Shown: piece after piece, positions 17,851 through 26,991 of the stretch | How positions within the stretch are numbered: position 1 is the first letter of the stretch | How the letters are laid out: the number at the start of each line of letters is the position of its first letter | Source: Lachnospiraceae bacterium | GTDB lineage: Bacteria > Bacillota > Clostridia > Lachnospirales > Lachnospiraceae | Length of the DNA: 60,082 nt | Direction of reading: 5' to 3' | Assembly (NCBI GenBank): GCA_015057405.1 | Contig: SVEK01000018.1 | Span: 1-60,082, forward strand | The notes under the pieces: generated by a model | Seen by the model: only the letters and a program-made list of their open reading frames with translations | Told to the model about the DNA's origin: nothing | Database searches by the model: none | Program-made: the position numbers and the translations under genes

Positions 17851-18480
17851 ATGGATGTCAATATTGTAGAAAGTACTTATTCGCAGGTGCGAAACACTAA
17901 GGAAGATTATTCAAAGAAGGCAGAGGATGTTTCTAAAGGAAAGCAGTCTGAAAAGGCAGTTCCGGCTGATAAAGCTGCTGTATATGAAAAATCAGAGAAT
18001 GATGCTGCCAACAAGTCAAAAGGAAAGATATACGAAAAAAGCGCTGTTGACAGAGAGGCTCTTGTTAAACAGTTGAAGGCAGAACAGGAGCGTAGACAGC
18101 AACAGTTTATAGCCCTTGTCAGAGATATGATATCAAAACAGGGAAAAACTTTTGCCGGTGCTCAGGATGATTCTATATGGAAGTTTCTTGCAAGCGGTGA
18201 TTTTGAAGTTGATGCAGAAACTAAAGCTCAGGCGCAGGCTGATATTGCAGAGGATGGCTACTGGGGTGTAACCCAGACCTCAGAGAGAATTTTTGATTTT
18301 GCAATGGCATTAGCCGGTGATGATGAGAAAGCTATGCATAAGATGCAAAAAGCATTTGAGAAAGGGTTTAAGGAAGCTACAGGGGCTTGGGGCAAAGAAC
18401 TTCCGGAGATTTCTCAGAAAACTTACGATGCTGTTCAGAAAAAATTTGAAGAATATTATGAATCTAAAAAGGTTGATTAA
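17851..18480 (+). CDS. Uncharacterised helical, charged protein
   Basis: This 209-residue soluble protein is not one I can assign with confidence. The first 80 residues are rich in Lys, Glu, Ser and Ala and look disordered. Residues 75-110 are a likely coiled coil (VKQLKAEQERRQQQ). The C-terminal 100 residues look folded and helical, with YWGVTQTSERIFDFAMAL and FKEATGAWGKELPEIS, which recalls DUF5610-type proteins. There is no signal peptide or membrane segment. AAAGGAGG precedes the ATG. It follows the dnaJ terminator, and a weak sigma-28-like promoter at 17685-17711 could place it in the motility regulon; that is speculative. Confidence 0.75.
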   Translation: MDVNIVESTYSQVRNTKEDYSKKAEDVSKGKQSEKAVPADKAAVYEKSENDAANKSKGKIYEKSAVDREALVKQLKAEQERRQQQFIALVRDMISKQGKTFAGAQDDSIWKFLASGDFEVDAETKAQAQADIAEDGYWGVTQTSERIFDFAMALAGDDEKAMHKMQKAFEKGFKEATGAWGKELPEISQKTYDAVQKKFEEYYESKKVD

Positions 18481-18504
18481 TATGCCGGAAATCAGTTGCA
18501 ATAG

Positions 18505-19257
18505 TTATAATTTGTAATTATTGGAAGTTGTTCGGAGATATGTTATTTTGGATTCAAGAATATTTGTTGCGGTTGCATTTAGGCACACATTATTATATGA
18601 ATAGCGCTTTTTGAATGCGAGTGCGGAGACTATCCCTGTTGCAGTTATCATTGAAGCTAACAATGATAATATGATAACAGGGATATTGTTATTGGTGCTT
18701 TCCTGTTTGTGTGTAACTGTGTAATTTCCTGAATCTACATTTTTCATATGAGAAAATAAGTCCTCAAAAACTGTTATATAGTCCGTGAAATCAGATTCGC
18801 CAAGAACAAGCTCAATATCGTGACAGATTGGGTGTGAATATGTGTTTTTTGATTCACCGTAAGCTTGCAGGGCATATTCTGTGTCGGTTCCGTTACTTGC
18901 AACCAAAAACAGGATTGTTCCCGGAGCTCGTATATCACCTTTGGTATGGTTATAAATGTATTCAAGCTCTCTCTCTTTTGAAAAAGAATCGGTTAGTTCG
19001 CTTGTAATGAAAATGTATTGAAAGCCGGTTTGTTCTTTTAATTCATCTACCATATTAAGAATAGTAATTTCTTCGTAATCAGACAGTAGATTTGCATTAT
19101 CGGCAATTACCGGATTGACTCCGTCTATTGTAATGTCATATTCAGAAGCTGCCTGTATCAGAGAACATGGGGCAGTAATTGAAATTGCAGTAAAAGTTAA
19201 TATCAGAATTAATTCTATCAGCGATTTATTGATATTGCTAATATATCTTTTTATCAT
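18505..19257 (-). CDS. TPM-domain membrane-anchored protein
   Basis: An exported protein of 250 aa. An N-terminal hydrophobic signal (about 12-35) is followed by a TPM domain (YgcG/PF04536-like): VIADNANLLSDYEE, then a run of predicted strands and helices with GTILFLVASNG. A second membrane helix lies near the C-terminus (IPVIILSLLASMITATG). TPM proteins are linked to membrane stress and photosystem repair, but bacterial roles are poorly known. The start at 19257 follows AGGAAG; the frame extends 31 codons upstream without a site. It lies 85 bases after the zinc-ribbon gene on the same strand and is probably cotranscribed. Confidence 0.72.
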   Translation of the reverse strand: MIKRYISNINKSLIELILILTFTAISITAPCSLIQAASEYDITIDGVNPVIADNANLLSDYEEITILNMVDELKEQTGFQYIFITSELTDSFSKERELEYIYNHTKGDIRAPGTILFLVASNGTDTEYALQAYGESKNTYSHPICHDIELVLGESDFTDYITVFEDLFSHMKNVDSGNYTVTHKQESTNNNIPVIILSLLASMITATGIVSALAFKKRYSYNNVCLNATATNILESKITYLRTTSNNYKL

Positions 19258-19342
19258 AATGATAATCTTCCTTTCTGATGAATTTCGTACATATGGTAAA
19301 TAATAACATGAATTAAGAAAAATGTTAGTAATGTATTTCATT

Positions 19343-20413
19343 TCATACAATAATACCCATAAGAATCAATATTGCCATTAGAACTCCGAACAGTATAAAT
19401 CCAATCAGTAGTGTGGCTGCTGATAACTTAAAGATACTGACAGGGCATTTACCGTATATGGCTCCTGTTTGTCCGTTCATAAAAAAGGAATTGTTGGATG
19501 GGGTGTTGTCATTTTCAAATGACCAAACGGGAACCAGTATATAACGAATATCTGTTATTGCAGTATTAAGCTGAGTGTTTTCAGTGTAAGTTGAATCATA
19601 ATTAGCAGTTAGATTGTTGAGTGATTTTAATGTATTGTTTTCAACTGCAGTTCTAACTTTTTGCGTTATTTTATCAAGAGTATCCCGGTCGTTTGTGATA
19701 TCGTGGAGGTTCGATGGCATTATCACTGTAGCATCGGTTACTTGGTTTTGTGACCGGTTGTCTGTACGGTAATTAGCAATAAAAGCATTATAGTCTGTTG
19801 CATTATCTATATTTGTATCATTTAAAGGTATGGCGTTGTCAAATGTGTATGCTCCGATTTTTCCCATGATTTCGGATATCGGATAGCCGCAAAGCTCATA
19901 TGAAAGTAATTCCTCATAGGAATCTTCGATTTTATGTCCGACAAGGTAGTAATCAGTAATGACATCGCGTTTTTTTGAATTAACTTTTTCGAATCTTTTT
20001 GTACAAGTTGCTTCTATCTCACCTTGGCCAAAAAGGGAATATACAATGCAAGGAATAAAATTTAGAATTAATTTATCCTTTTTGTGCGAGGCATTATATT
20101 TAGAAGGAGAGAAAAGACCACCCAGCGCCCAACGATTGTAATTAGATATGGCTATGTCTTTGGACAGAGTGCACGGCACAATGTACCGGTTTGACGGTAT
20201 GTTGCTATTCTCGGAATGGTATGTGCCATTTGTTTCTGCAATATTGTTACAGGCTTTGTCAGAATCAAATACAGAATTAATTTTATTTCCCAACTGCGGA
20301 TGGGAAAGGTCGGTTACTAAAATTTGTGATAAACATTCAGGACATGTAAACATTCCGTTATTCTCATCGTAATTCATTTGAGTTTTGCAATTCTCGCATT
20401 TTACTGAAATCAT
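19343..20413 (-). CDS. Zinc-ribbon protein with C-terminal membrane helix
   Basis: A 356-residue protein starting with a zinc ribbon, CENCKTQMNY...CPEC (two CxxC pairs at 6-9 and 24-27). A large domain of unknown function follows, with KYNASHKKDKLILNFIP and YYLVGHKIEDSYEELLSYE. A last hydrophobic helix (about 328-355) anchors it, probably as a tail-anchored cytoplasmic protein. Zinc-ribbon plus TPM gene pairs occur in several Firmicutes. The pairing here suggests a shared membrane-associated function, but none is established. AAAAGGAGC precedes the ATG. A promoter is readable at 20484-20512. Confidence 0.75.
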   Translation of the reverse strand: MISVKCENCKTQMNYDENNGMFTCPECLSQILVTDLSHPQLGNKINSVFDSDKACNNIAETNGTYHSENSNIPSNRYIVPCTLSKDIAISNYNRWALGGLFSPSKYNASHKKDKLILNFIPCIVYSLFGQGEIEATCTKRFEKVNSKKRDVITDYYLVGHKIEDSYEELLSYELCGYPISEIMGKIGAYTFDNAIPLNDTNIDNATDYNAFIANYRTDNRSQNQVTDATVIMPSNLHDITNDRDTLDKITQKVRTAVENNTLKSLNNLTANYDSTYTENTQLNTAITDIRYILVPVWSFENDNTPSNNSFFMNGQTGAIYGKCPVSIFKLSAATLLIGFILFGVLMAILILMGIIV

Positions 20414-20483
20414 AAGGGCTCCTTTTTAAGTAGCAATAGAATAATAAATCTGAAGTTGTTATCCGAACAATTTTCCTTGTATT

Positions 20484-20512
20484 ATCATATGCGTATATAG
20501 TCAGTTAGTCAA
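20484..20512 (-). promoter_or_regulatory. Promoter of the zinc-ribbon/TPM gene pair
   Basis: On the minus strand TTGACT (20507-20512) is followed after 17 bases by TATGAT (20484-20489). Confidence 0.6.
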
Positions 20513-20543
20513 GTGTAACCAAGGGAGGAAATAGCTGTTATAT

Positions 20544-20572
20544 TTGCAATATAGTGTTTTGAAGTGTATATT
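20544..20572 (+). promoter_or_regulatory. Promoter of recJ
   Basis: TTGCAA (20544-20549), a 17-base spacer and TATATT (20567-20572), about 50 bases before the gene and divergent from the promoter at 20484-20512. Confidence 0.6.
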
Positions 20573-20620
20573 AGACACAGAGAAATAAAGTGATTTTGAT
20601 TTATGGGAGATTATGGTAAT

Positions 20621-22402
20621 ATGAAGGAACAATGGATATTGCTGAATAAGCAGGTTGATTATAAGAGCCTTTCAGAAAAATATAATGTGCCGTCGGTTAT
20701 TATTAAGTTAATGGTTAACAGGGGACTGTGTGAGGAAGATATGTCAGGTTATTTGCATAATGATATCAGTACATTGGCGAATCCGCTTCTAATGAAAGGT
20801 GTAAAAGAGTCGGCTGATATACTGATGAAAGTTGCAACTAACAGAGAAAGAATAGCAATTGTATCAGATTATGATTGTGACGGTATCTTTTCCGGAATGA
20901 TTTTGGAAACCGGTCTTGAAAAAATAGGAGCAGTTCCGGTTATGTATACACCTGACCGTGTTACGGATGGGTATGGAATTAATAAGCGCTTGATTGATGA
21001 AATATATAATCAGGGTATAAATTATATAATAACCTGCGATAACGGGATTGCGGCTTATGATGAAGTGGTATATGCAAAAGAGCTTGGAATGACAGTTATT
21101 ATTACAGATCATCATGAAATTCCTTTTGTTAACGAATCCCAAGAGAATAATGAGTTTGAAGTGAAATATATTATTCCGCCGGCAGACGCAGTGTGCAATC
21201 CGAAACAGGTGGATTGTGATTATCCGTATAAAGGTCTGTGTGGAGCAGGAGTGGCGTATAGGCTTATTGATTATATGTACAGTATTAATGATATACCTTT
21301 TGAAGAGAGAAAAATACTATTGCAGTATGCGGCAATAGCAACTATAGCTGATATTATGGAACTGACCGGAGAGAATAGGGTGATAGTTAAAACAGGACTT
21401 AACTATTTGTCGGGAAAATCCGGTATCGGACTTGAAGCAATGAAAGAGATTAACGATTTGTCAGGAAAAAGAATCTCTGTATATCACATAGGGTTTGTTC
21501 TTGGACCGTGCTTTAATGCGGCAGGGAGATTAGAAAATGTTAAGCCGGCATTTAATTTATTGAGAAGCGATAACGTAGAACAGGCAAGAGAATATGCTGC
21601 CAATTTGAAAAATCTTAATGATGAACGAAAAATTTTGACTGAAGAAGGTGTTGAAAAAGGAATAAAACTTATTGAAGGCTATAGTGATGACAAAGTAATG
21701 GTGATTATTATTGAGGATTGCCATGAAAGTGTTGCAGGTATTATTGCAGGAAGGATTAAGGAAATCATATATAAACCGGTTATTGTATTTACCAAAGTTG
21801 AGAATGGCATGTGTAAAGGCTCAGGACGTTCAATTCCGGCATACGATATGTTTACGGAATTGTCTGCATGCAAGGATCTTTTTGAAAAGTTTGGCGGACA
21901 TGCAATGGCGGCAGGAATCACGATGAAGGAAGAATATGTGGATGAACTTAGAAGAAGGTTGAATGTTAATTGCCGTCTTGAACCAAAAGATATGATACCT
22001 GTTGTTAGGATTGATGCGGAAGTTTTATTTAGACATATGAATGAAAACATTATTAATTCCCTGCATGTTATGGAACCATTTGGTAACGGAAATCCAAAAC
22101 CGTTGTTTTGCGGAAGGAATATCAATGTAAAAAGAGCGAGTATTATCGGCCGTAATCGTAAAATATTAAAGCTTGTTTTAATAGATCAGATTGGAGATAC
22201 AATAGAAGCTGTTTACTTTGGAGAGTATGAAGAGTTTCTTTCAATGGTGGAGGATAGATATGGGCGTGGGGAAACAGATAAGATGTTATCCGGTGCTGCC
22301 AATGAAGTCAGGATGGCATTTACGTTTTACCCGGAAATAAATGAATATAACGGATTAAGACGTGTGCAACTTGTAATTCAAAATTATGATATTATATCGT
22401 GA
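20621..22402 (+). CDS. recJ: Single-stranded-DNA-specific exonuclease RecJ
   Basis: This 5'-3' single-strand exonuclease acts in recombination, base-excision and mismatch repair. The DHH catalytic domain shows SDYDCDG (Mn-binding) near residue 88, CDNGIA and TDHHE. The DHHA1 domain has GRIKE and GSGRSIPAYD, and FGGHAMAAG completes the site. A C-terminal OB fold follows. At 593 aa it is close to E. coli RecJ and lacks the long Bacillus C-terminal extension. The ATG at 20621 is favoured because GGGAGA lies 10 bases ahead. An ATG six codons upstream (20603) cannot be excluded. Confidence 0.94.
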   Translation: MKEQWILLNKQVDYKSLSEKYNVPSVIIKLMVNRGLCEEDMSGYLHNDISTLANPLLMKGVKESADILMKVATNRERIAIVSDYDCDGIFSGMILETGLEKIGAVPVMYTPDRVTDGYGINKRLIDEIYNQGINYIITCDNGIAAYDEVVYAKELGMTVIITDHHEIPFVNESQENNEFEVKYIIPPADAVCNPKQVDCDYPYKGLCGAGVAYRLIDYMYSINDIPFEERKILLQYAAIATIADIMELTGENRVIVKTGLNYLSGKSGIGLEAMKEINDLSGKRISVYHIGFVLGPCFNAAGRLENVKPAFNLLRSDNVEQAREYAANLKNLNDERKILTEEGVEKGIKLIEGYSDDKVMVIIIEDCHESVAGIIAGRIKEIIYKPVIVFTKVENGMCKGSGRSIPAYDMFTELSACKDLFEKFGGHAMAAGITMKEEYVDELRRRLNVNCRLEPKDMIPVVRIDAEVLFRHMNENIINSLHVMEPFGNGNPKPLFCGRNINVKRASIIGRNRKILKLVLIDQIGDTIEAVYFGEYEEFLSMVEDRYGRGETDKMLSGAANEVRMAFTFYPEINEYNGLRRVQLVIQNYDIIS

Positions 22403-22420
22403 TAGCGTACCTGAGTTATT

Positions 22421-22867
22421 TTATTTTTTTGAATTCCCTGTAAGGGAAAAAAGAATTCCGGCAAATATGGCGAAATCTCCGATATTGAAAACTATTTTCT
22501 TAATAAACGGAAGGTTGATACTGAAATAATCTGTTACGCAACCTTTAGAATACCGGTCATACTCATTCGATAAGGCTCCGCCGAGAATGAGTGAAAGACC
22601 GGCTTTTTTTAGTGAAAGACCGGCTTTTGGAAGTGCTTTTGCCAAAAGCGCTGCGATAATTAGTATTAATATTGAAGACAATATCTTTAGTATGGTGAAA
22701 TGATTTTCAAGATAGTTAAGGAATCCGCCGTAGTTGTTTAGTTTACGGATTCGTATAAGTCCGCCAAGTATATGTTTTTCTTTGCCGTTGCGATAATAGC
22801 GTTCAATGTGGTTTTTGATAAGTAAGTCTGCTGACGTAACAATGAGTATTATAAGAATAAATATCAT
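22421..22867 (-). CDS. LspA-like signal peptidase II homologue, compact form
   Basis: This is an aspartic membrane protease of the lipoprotein signal peptidase family. At 148 aa it is small and divergent. The two catalytic aspartates appear conserved: Asp113 in GCVTDYFS and Asp131 in FNIGD. The NxxDR element (101-105) and an N..GGF motif near 45-49 are also present, so it may be active. Four hydrophobic segments fit the family. Residues 81-93 contain a direct duplication (KAGLSLK/KAGLSL) made by a 21-bp tandem repeat. GGAGG precedes the ATG at 22867; the longer frame lacks a site. It could be a second LspA with a special substrate. Confidence 0.8.
   Translation of the reverse strand: MIFILIILIVTSADLLIKNHIERYYRNGKEKHILGGLIRIRKLNNYGGFLNYLENHFTILKILSSILILIIAALLAKALPKAGLSLKKAGLSLILGGALSNEYDRYSKGCVTDYFSINLPFIKKIVFNIGDFAIFAGILFSLTGNSKK
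22590..22631. repeat. 21-bp tandem duplication inside the LspA-like gene
   Basis: AGTGAAAGACCGGCTTTT begins at 22590 and again at 22611, giving two 21-base periods that differ only in the last three positions. The reading frame is kept and seven residues are added. Confidence 0.9.
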
Positions 22868-22946
22868 ATTTTGCCTCCGAATTGGTATTTTGAATTTATT
22901 CAAAAGTATTATTTTAAGAATGAATATTTGCAATTGTGCAAAAAGT

Positions 22947-23981
22947 TTAATCTTGATTTAACAATTTTAGGTCTTGTGATGATTCGGCCTCTTTAAGATA
23001 TTCTTCGGCAAGTTCTTTTTCTCCGAGCCCATCATAGCATTTTGCAAGTCCCCTTAATGGGTATTCACCGGAACTTTTTATGCTTAAAATACTTTCGGTT
23101 TCTCTTAGGGCATTTTGAAACCATATGCAGGCTTCGTCCAATTCATTTGCCGAATAATAGTATTCGCCTAATTCGCAGCAGGTTTCTGCGCTTGGAGTAC
23201 TTGCAACATCTTTAAGGGCAGTCTGAAACATTTTTCTTTCATTGCCGCAGATTCTGTAGGCTTTTGTAAGAATTGCCATGGCTTCTTTAATCTCGTCCAT
23301 TGACCTTGTTGTATCTGAAAGAGTTGCTTCAAATACTGAAATTGCATCAAGAAAGTCTTTATCCTGCCCTGATATGAACAATTCCATTGCATACATATGA
23401 TGGAGTCTTGATGAAAGACGGTTGCCGTTACTGAAGTGGCGTAAAAAGGCTTTGAAATCCCTTCCGCTGTGATTTGAAAGAGGCATATGAAGAATTTCAA
23501 TATCACTGTCATATATTATCGGTTCCAGACGTACCATTTCGTGAACCGGTTCAATCCATTCAAAAGTACGGATTCTTTTGTATAATTTCGGTCTGTATTC
23601 TTTGTCGTAATTGTAGGCCGTTCCATTTTCTAACTGATTACAATAATACATCTGTACAATATCAATCTCAGGAAGCAGGGCATCTTTTAATAATTTGAAT
23701 CTGTTGCGATTGGTTTCGTCTAAAACTTCATCGGCATCAGCAGTGTATATATATTCTTTGGTGGCAAATGAAAATGAATAATTACGGGCAGCTGAAAAAT
23801 CATTGCACCATTCATAATCATACACTTTATCAGTGTAGGAATATGCAATTTCTTTTGTACTGTCAGTAGACCCGGTATCAATAATGATGATTTCATCCAT
23901 AAGGTCTGCAATACTGTCCAGACATCTTTTTAAAACTTTTTCTTCATTTTTCACTATCATGCATAAACTAACTGTAATCAT
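22947..23981 (-). CDS. Family 2 glycosyltransferase with C-terminal TPR-like helices
   Basis: A cytoplasmic GT-A enzyme. The nucleotide-sugar domain covers residues 1-220, beginning VSLCMIVKNEEKVLKRCLDS, with IIIDTGSTDST and the metal-binding DADE (TADADEVLDE, about 81-90). The C-terminal 120 residues form helical repeats (ELGEYYYSANELDEACIWF, RGLAKCYDGLGEKELAEEY) like TPR units. The architecture matches SunS-type glycosyltransferases that modify peptides or proteins. Flagellin modification is one attractive target, but no evidence here decides it. It lies 80 bases upstream of the LspA-like gene on the same strand. An AGGAGG site precedes the ATG. Confidence 0.87.
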   Translation of the reverse strand: MITVSLCMIVKNEEKVLKRCLDSIADLMDEIIIIDTGSTDSTKEIAYSYTDKVYDYEWCNDFSAARNYSFSFATKEYIYTADADEVLDETNRNRFKLLKDALLPEIDIVQMYYCNQLENGTAYNYDKEYRPKLYKRIRTFEWIEPVHEMVRLEPIIYDSDIEILHMPLSNHSGRDFKAFLRHFSNGNRLSSRLHHMYAMELFISGQDKDFLDAISVFEATLSDTTRSMDEIKEAMAILTKAYRICGNERKMFQTALKDVASTPSAETCCELGEYYYSANELDEACIWFQNALRETESILSIKSSGEYPLRGLAKCYDGLGEKELAEEYLKEAESSQDLKLLNQD

Positions 23982-24106
23982 AACGTTGCGCCTCCTTAGT
24001 ACATATATTTTATTGTATCATAAAATATACTGTGTAGGCTACCGGTAATATGAATGTATTAATGAACTACAATTGTGTTGATTGTGTGAAATGAGAGCAG
24101 ACTTGG

Positions 24107-24135
24107 TTGATTTATGGGATGATTCGCATTATAAT
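24107..24135 (+). promoter_or_regulatory. Promoter of the ftsH operon
   Basis: TTGATT (24107-24112), a 17-base spacer and TATAAT (24130-24135), 77 bases before ftsH. Confidence 0.68.
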
Positions 24136-24212
24136 GCTAATAATATGGGTTAAGAATATTGATTATATGACAGAAAGGTTATTAATGAGACGAGTTATAA
24201 GAGAGGTAGCAT

Positions 24213-26177
24213 ATGAACAACATGAACAACGGTAACAACAATAATAGGAACAACAATAACAACAATAATAACAATGGGAAAAAGAACAACAATTTTCTGA
24301 TTATATGTATTGTTGCATCTTTATTAACATTTCTATTTATATCCTTTGTAAGCAACAAAGTTCAGGATAGTATGAGAGTAGAAGTTTCCTATAATGACTT
24401 TCTTGAAATGATAGAACAGGATGCGATAAGTTCCGTAAAGCTTAACGGAGGAACGATTGAGATAATACTTAAGAAAAAAGATGGCACTCCGTTTCGTGGT
24501 AAAACATATTATACGGGACTTATAGAAAGTGATATTGAGCTTGTTGAAAGGCTTGAGAAAGCGGATGTAGATTTTTCTTCCGAAATTCAGAATACGGGAA
24601 CAAGTATGATGGATTTTATTCTGTTTACTGTCGTGCCGATGGCTGGTTTGTTACTTACCTTCTGGTTATTGTTTAAGATGATGTCAAAGGGCGGCGGTAT
24701 GGGTATGGGCGTTGGAAAAAGTACTGCCAAAATGTACGTTCAGAAAGAAACCGGAGTTACATTTAGAGATGTTGCAGGACAGGAAGAGGCGAAGGAATCA
24801 ATGAGAGAGCTTGTTGATTTTCTTCATAACCCATCCAGATATACACAGATTGGAGCAAAACTTCCTAAGGGAGCATTGCTTGTAGGACCGCCTGGAACAG
24901 GTAAGACTCTTCTTGCCAAAGCAGTTGCAGGTGAAGCCAATGTTCCTTTCTTTTCTTTGTCAGGTTCGGATTTTGTTGAGATGTTTGTTGGTGTTGGAGC
25001 ATCGCGAGTAAGAGATTTGTTCAAACAGGCACAGTCAATGGCTCCGTGTATCATATTTATTGATGAGATTGATGCTATTGGAAAGAGCAGAGATTCAAGA
25101 TACGGAAGCGGTGGTAATGACGAACGTGAACAGACACTTAATCAGCTTTTATCTGAAATGGACGGATTTGATTCGTCGAAGGGTATCATAATTTTAGGTG
25201 CGACTAACAGACCGGAGGTACTTGATAAAGCATTACTAAGACCGGGACGATTTGACAGAAGAATAATAGTTGAAAAACCGGATCTTAAAGGACGAAAGGA
25301 TGTATTAAGAGTTCATGCCAAGGATGTTCTTATGGATGAAACTGTGGATTTGGAGGAGATTGCACTTGCAACTTCCGGTGCAGTTGGTTCGGATTTGGCC
25401 AATATGATTAATGAGGCTGCTATTATGGCGGCAAGAAGCGGAAGAAGAGCGGTTGGTCAGAAGGACTTATTTGAAGCAGTTGAGATAGTAATTGCCGGTA
25501 AAGAGAAAAAAGACCGTATACTTAGTGACGAAGAAAAGACTATAGTTTCCTATCATGAGGTGGGTCATGCGCTTATTACGGCACTTGAAAAGAATTCGGA
25601 ACCGGTTCAGAAGATAACAATAGTTCCAAGAACTATGGGGGCGTTAGGTTATGTTATGCAAGTCCCTGAAGAAGAGAAGTTTCTTATGAAGCAGGACGAG
25701 CTTATTACAAGGCTGGTAACGTTGCTGGCAGGTCGTGCCGCAGAAGAGATTGTATTTGATTCAGTAACCACCGGTGCCGCTAATGATATAGAGAAGGCAA
25801 CGTCAATTGCAAGAGCAATGATAACACAGTACGGAATGTCTGAAAAATTTGGTCTTATGGGAATTGAATCCATTGAAAGTAAATATCTTGACGGTAGAGC
25901 TGTTTCCAATTGTGGTGACGCAACTCAGGCTATAGTAGATGAGGAAGTTAAGAAGCTTTTGGCTGATTGTTATGCCAAAGCTAAAAAACTGTTGACTGAT
26001 AATCGCGAAATATTAGATAGAATTGCAGTTCACCTTAAAGAGAGAGAGACGATTACCGGCAAAGAGTTTATGGAGATATTCAATCAGGTTAACAATAACT
26101 CGGAAAATGTTAAATCTGAATATAACAAATGTGGAACAACAGAAGCTGCTATGGAAGGCGATACTTACGATGAATAA
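24213..26177 (+). CDS. ftsH: ATP-dependent membrane zinc metalloprotease FtsH with Asn-rich N-terminus
   Basis: This membrane AAA protease degrades misfolded membrane proteins and short-lived regulators. Of the first 27 residues, 20 are Asn. Two membrane helices (about 28-46 and 134-155) flank a small external domain. The AAA module has Walker A GPPGTGKT (225-232), Walker B IIFIDE (280-285) and the SRH region with [20 protein letters not shown]. The zinc site is HEVGH (448-452), the usual HEAGH with Ala to Val. GAGAGGTAGC precedes the ATG. At 654 aa it is normal in size. It heads a tight four-gene run with a HAD phosphatase, uvrC and ygiQ. Confidence 0.97.
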   Translation: MNNMNNGNNNNRNNNNNNNNNGKKNNNFLIICIVASLLTFLFISFVSNKVQDSMRVEVSYNDFLEMIEQDAISSVKLNGGTIEIILKKKDGTPFRGKTYYTGLIESDIELVERLEKADVDFSSEIQNTGTSMMDFILFTVVPMAGLLLTFWLLFKMMSKGGGMGMGVGKSTAKMYVQKETGVTFRDVAGQEEAKESMRELVDFLHNPSRYTQIGAKLPKGALLVGPPGTGKTLLAKAVAGEANVPFFSLSGSDFVEMFVGVGASRVRDLFKQAQSMAPCIIFIDEIDAIGKSRDSRYGSGGNDEREQTLNQLLSEMDGFDSSKGIIILGATNRPEVLDKALLRPGRFDRRIIVEKPDLKGRKDVLRVHAKDVLMDETVDLEEIALATSGAVGSDLANMINEAAIMAARSGRRAVGQKDLFEAVEIVIAGKEKKDRILSDEEKTIVSYHEVGHALITALEKNSEPVQKITIVPRTMGALGYVMQVPEEEKFLMKQDELITRLVTLLAGRAAEEIVFDSVTTGAANDIEKATSIARAMITQYGMSEKFGLMGIESIESKYLDGRAVSNCGDATQAIVDEEVKKLLADCYAKAKKLLTDNREILDRIAVHLKERETITGKEFMEIFNQVNNNSENVKSEYNKCGTTEAAMEGDTYDE

Positions 26178-26991
26178 TATAAAATATGATGTTTTGGCAC
26201 TTGATATAGACGGAACTCTTACAACAAGCGAGAAGATTATTTCGCCGGCAACAAAAAAAGCTGTTATTGATTTGCAGGAAAAAGGAGTTAAGGTTGTTAT
26301 AGCTTCCGGACGTTCTGAGTACGGATTTCGTCATATAGCGGATGAACTTCAATTTAAAAAATACGGCGGATACGTGATGTCGTTTAATGGCGGAAAAGTT
26401 ACCAATTATGCTACCGGGGAGGTGGTATACGATACTCCGCTGTCGTTGGATATGATTAAGTCTGTTTACGATGATGCAGTAAGGCATAATCTTGGAATCC
26501 TTGGTTATGAAGGAGATTGTCTTATAAGCGGTAACGGTATTGACGAGTATCAGGAGTATGATGCGTGGGCATGTAAGATGGGATTAAAGGCTGTTGATAA
26601 TTTCCCGGAATATTTTAAATCGCCATTTAACAAATGTCTGTTGACAGGCAAACCGGAAGAACTAAAGCGTGTGTTACCTGTGCTACGCGAAAAGTATAAT
26701 GAAAAACTGAATATATTTTTGTCGGAGGAATACTTCATAGAAGTGTTGCCAAAGGGAATTCACAAGGCGGTTGCTCTTGAACATATGCTTAAAGTACTGG
26801 GAAGTGAGCCGGAAAGATTGGTATGTTGCGGTGACGGTCTTAATGATTTGACTATGCTTGAGTATGCAGGCGTTGGTGTTGCAATGGCAAATGCCAATCC
26901 AAAGCTGCTTGAGATTGCTGATTATGTAACAGAATCTAACGATAATGACGGAATAGTAAAAGTAATAGAGGAATTTTTTGATTATGTTTGA
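26170..26991 (+). CDS. HAD-superfamily Cof-type phosphatase
   Basis: This is a soluble phosphatase of the Cof/YidA group, acting on sugar phosphates or related metabolites. Motif I DIDGTL (nucleophile Asp) is near residue 11, motif II ASGR near 44, a C2-type cap lies in the middle, and motifs III/IV read [12 protein letters not shown] near 222. Length is 273 aa. The ATG at 26170 overlaps the ftsH stop (ATGAATAA), which implies translational coupling. A longer frame from 26023 runs inside ftsH and is not used. The exact substrate is unknown. Confidence 0.9.
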   Translation: MNNIKYDVLALDIDGTLTTSEKIISPATKKAVIDLQEKGVKVVIASGRSEYGFRHIADELQFKKYGGYVMSFNGGKVTNYATGEVVYDTPLSLDMIKSVYDDAVRHNLGILGYEGDCLISGNGIDEYQEYDAWACKMGLKAVDNFPEYFKSPFNKCLLTGKPEELKRVLPVLREKYNEKLNIFLSEEYFIEVLPKGIHKAVALEHMLKVLGSEPERLVCCGDGLNDLTMLEYAGVGVAMANANPKLLEIADYVTESNDNDGIVKVIEEFFDYV

